Assembly: GCA_963070105.1 (NCBI GenBank)
Contig: OY718807.1
Location: 4,933,001-4,997,000, forward strand
DNA: 64,000 nt
Source: Litomosoides sigmodontis
Lineage: Eukaryota; Nematoda; Chromadorea; Rhabditida; Onchocercidae
Direction of reading: 5' to 3'
A program made the position numbers and the translations under genes. Shown here piece after piece: positions 63,301 to 64,000 of the stretch (the stretch's first letter is position 1; every line of letters starts with the position of its first letter). The notes beneath the pieces were generated by a model. That model ran no database searches. It had not been told where the DNA came from and was given only the letters and a program-made list of their open reading frames with translations.

Positions 63301-63621
63301 TAAGGTTTGGTAAAAAAGTAAGAGAGATAAAGATCCAGAAAAAAAGCAAACTGAATGGAAGAATTTGAATAACATAATGATTCAAAATGAAAGAAATAAG
63401 AGAAATTACTGAAATTACACCTTCCCATCCTCAGCCAAAAATAAAGTATGCTTTTCACCGCTAGCAACGGCTTTCACAGTAACACCATGTTGTCCTGCGG
63501 GTGCACCGTATAGCAGCTGCGGAAAAAGCGTCATTTGGGCATCGCTGCTACCAGAATTCTGCCGAATACCCAACTGCCCATCACCACCACATCCGAATAC
63601 GTACAATTGACGGCGAGCCAT
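57338..63621 (-). CDS. HERC4: HERC4-type RCC1-repeat HECT ubiquitin ligase, 19 exons
   Basis: Small HERC proteins join an RCC1 beta-propeller to a HECT E3 domain, which takes ubiquitin from an E2 onto its own cysteine before passing it to substrate. Exons from the start: 63421-63621, 62903-63135, 62626-62696, 62456-62551, 62200-62301, 61720-61939, 61459-61648, 61253-61356, 60978-61149, 60588-60786, 60210-60457, 59802-59900, 59456-59614, 59087-59175, 58747-58965, 58432-58597, 58042-58221, 57722-57859, 57338-57505; all in phase, 1017 residues (human HERC4 1057). RCC1 blades fill about 1-370 (YVFGCGGDGQLG, WSCGSNYNGELGRG, AWGSNSHGQLA, AWGKNEEGQLGD, CGSDSFGQLGCG, TFGLNSNGQLGHG). HECT runs from about 690 (KPLKVHFIGEEADDAGGVKK) to the end, with catalytic cysteine near 985 in LPVAHTCFNLLDLP. 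The donor of exon 9 (GTCTGT) is weak but is the only one in phase. Confidence 0.94.
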
Positions 63622-63630
63622 GATAACGAT

Positions 63631-63642
63631 CTGCGAAAAAAA
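63631..63642 (-). promoter_or_regulatory. probable trans-splice acceptor of HERC4
   Basis: On the minus strand a run of T followed by CGCAG ends at 63631, ten bases upstream of the ATG at 63621, with no upstream donor visible: the arrangement expected for spliced-leader addition. Confidence 0.55.
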
Positions 63643-64000
63643 AAAACATTATGCACTATTTCAGAACTTCACGTATCGTAAATTCCGATTACTCCTGTAG
63701 AGAAATAAATCTAAAAAATGAAGCGAGAATTTCTTTTTAAAAATTAACTTTCTTGTACACAATTGCAAGCAACACATGATATTAGCTGAGACACCAAGAT
63801 TTCTTGGATTGCGCAAAATAGCTTCAACCAGATACAGATGTATTTTTCGAAGGTCAGTTTTAAGACCCAAATTACCAAATATAATTAATTTCTCGTTTGA
63901 TCAATCATTTCGAACCAAGCCTTGGTTTATTTGGGACAAATAAGTGAAACGAAGAATCCCGAAAATGTGGAAGCATTGATTTCCGTTAGCGGTTTAAGTC
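63643..64000. other. upstream flank of HERC4
   Basis: Presumed outron and promoter of HERC4. I see no coding exon. Confidence 0.4.

Overview
The window reads as nuclear DNA of a nematode. It is AT-rich, genes are cut into many short exons by small GT-AG introns with strong TTTCAG-type acceptors, several start codons sit a few bases to a few tens of bases after a naked acceptor (as expected for spliced-leader trans-splicing), and two products belong to families that are nematode-specific or strongly expanded in nematodes (patched-related PTR, DB module). I cannot fix the species; a parasitic clade III (filarial or spirurid) worm is a guess from base composition and gene style, not a demonstrated fact. 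No rRNA, tRNA, CRISPR, bacterial gene or recognisable transposon was seen. Exon models below were assembled by hand from splice signals and phase; most junctions are phase-consistent and the few doubtful ones are flagged. || Layout: 2.2-9.3 kb (+) a 19-exon patched-related sterol-sensing transporter-like protein. 11.3-12.6 kb (+) a small secreted cysteine-rich DB-module protein with no long ORF. 13.9-18.1 kb (-) the Nck adaptor (SH3-SH3-SH3-SH2). 18.1-28.8 kb a 10.7 kb gene-poor stretch full of simple repeats with a few candidate coding islands. 28.8-29.6 kb (+) elongin C. 32.0-33.3 kb (-) profilin. 35.4-38.4 kb (+) an unrecognised gene with possible upstream exons. 39.1-40.4 kb (-) a two-PDZ protein. 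41.0-41.5 kb (-) an arginine-rich orphan exon. 43.1-44.1 kb (+) intronless tRNA-splicing endonuclease subunit SEN54. 45.3-45.6 kb (+) the tiny spindle protein MZT1, followed only 140 bp later by SGF29 of the SAGA complex (45.8-47.9 kb, +), a likely operon. 48.9-56.1 kb (+) the RNA polymerase I factor TAF1B/Rrn7 in about 27 exons. 57.3-63.6 kb (-) a HERC4-type RCC1-HECT ubiquitin ligase. || The genes are mostly housekeeping (transcription, ubiquitin, cytoskeleton, tRNA processing, signalling), and they do not form one pathway. I found no convincing new biological system. The most useful new observations are the short genes hidden between the long ORFs (the DB-module gene and MZT1), the MZT1-SGF29 operon candidate, a nested inverted repeat in an Nck intron, a poly(A) signal that overlaps the Nck stop codon, a 26-nt microexon and a GC-AG intron in TAF1B, and several orphan coding segments.
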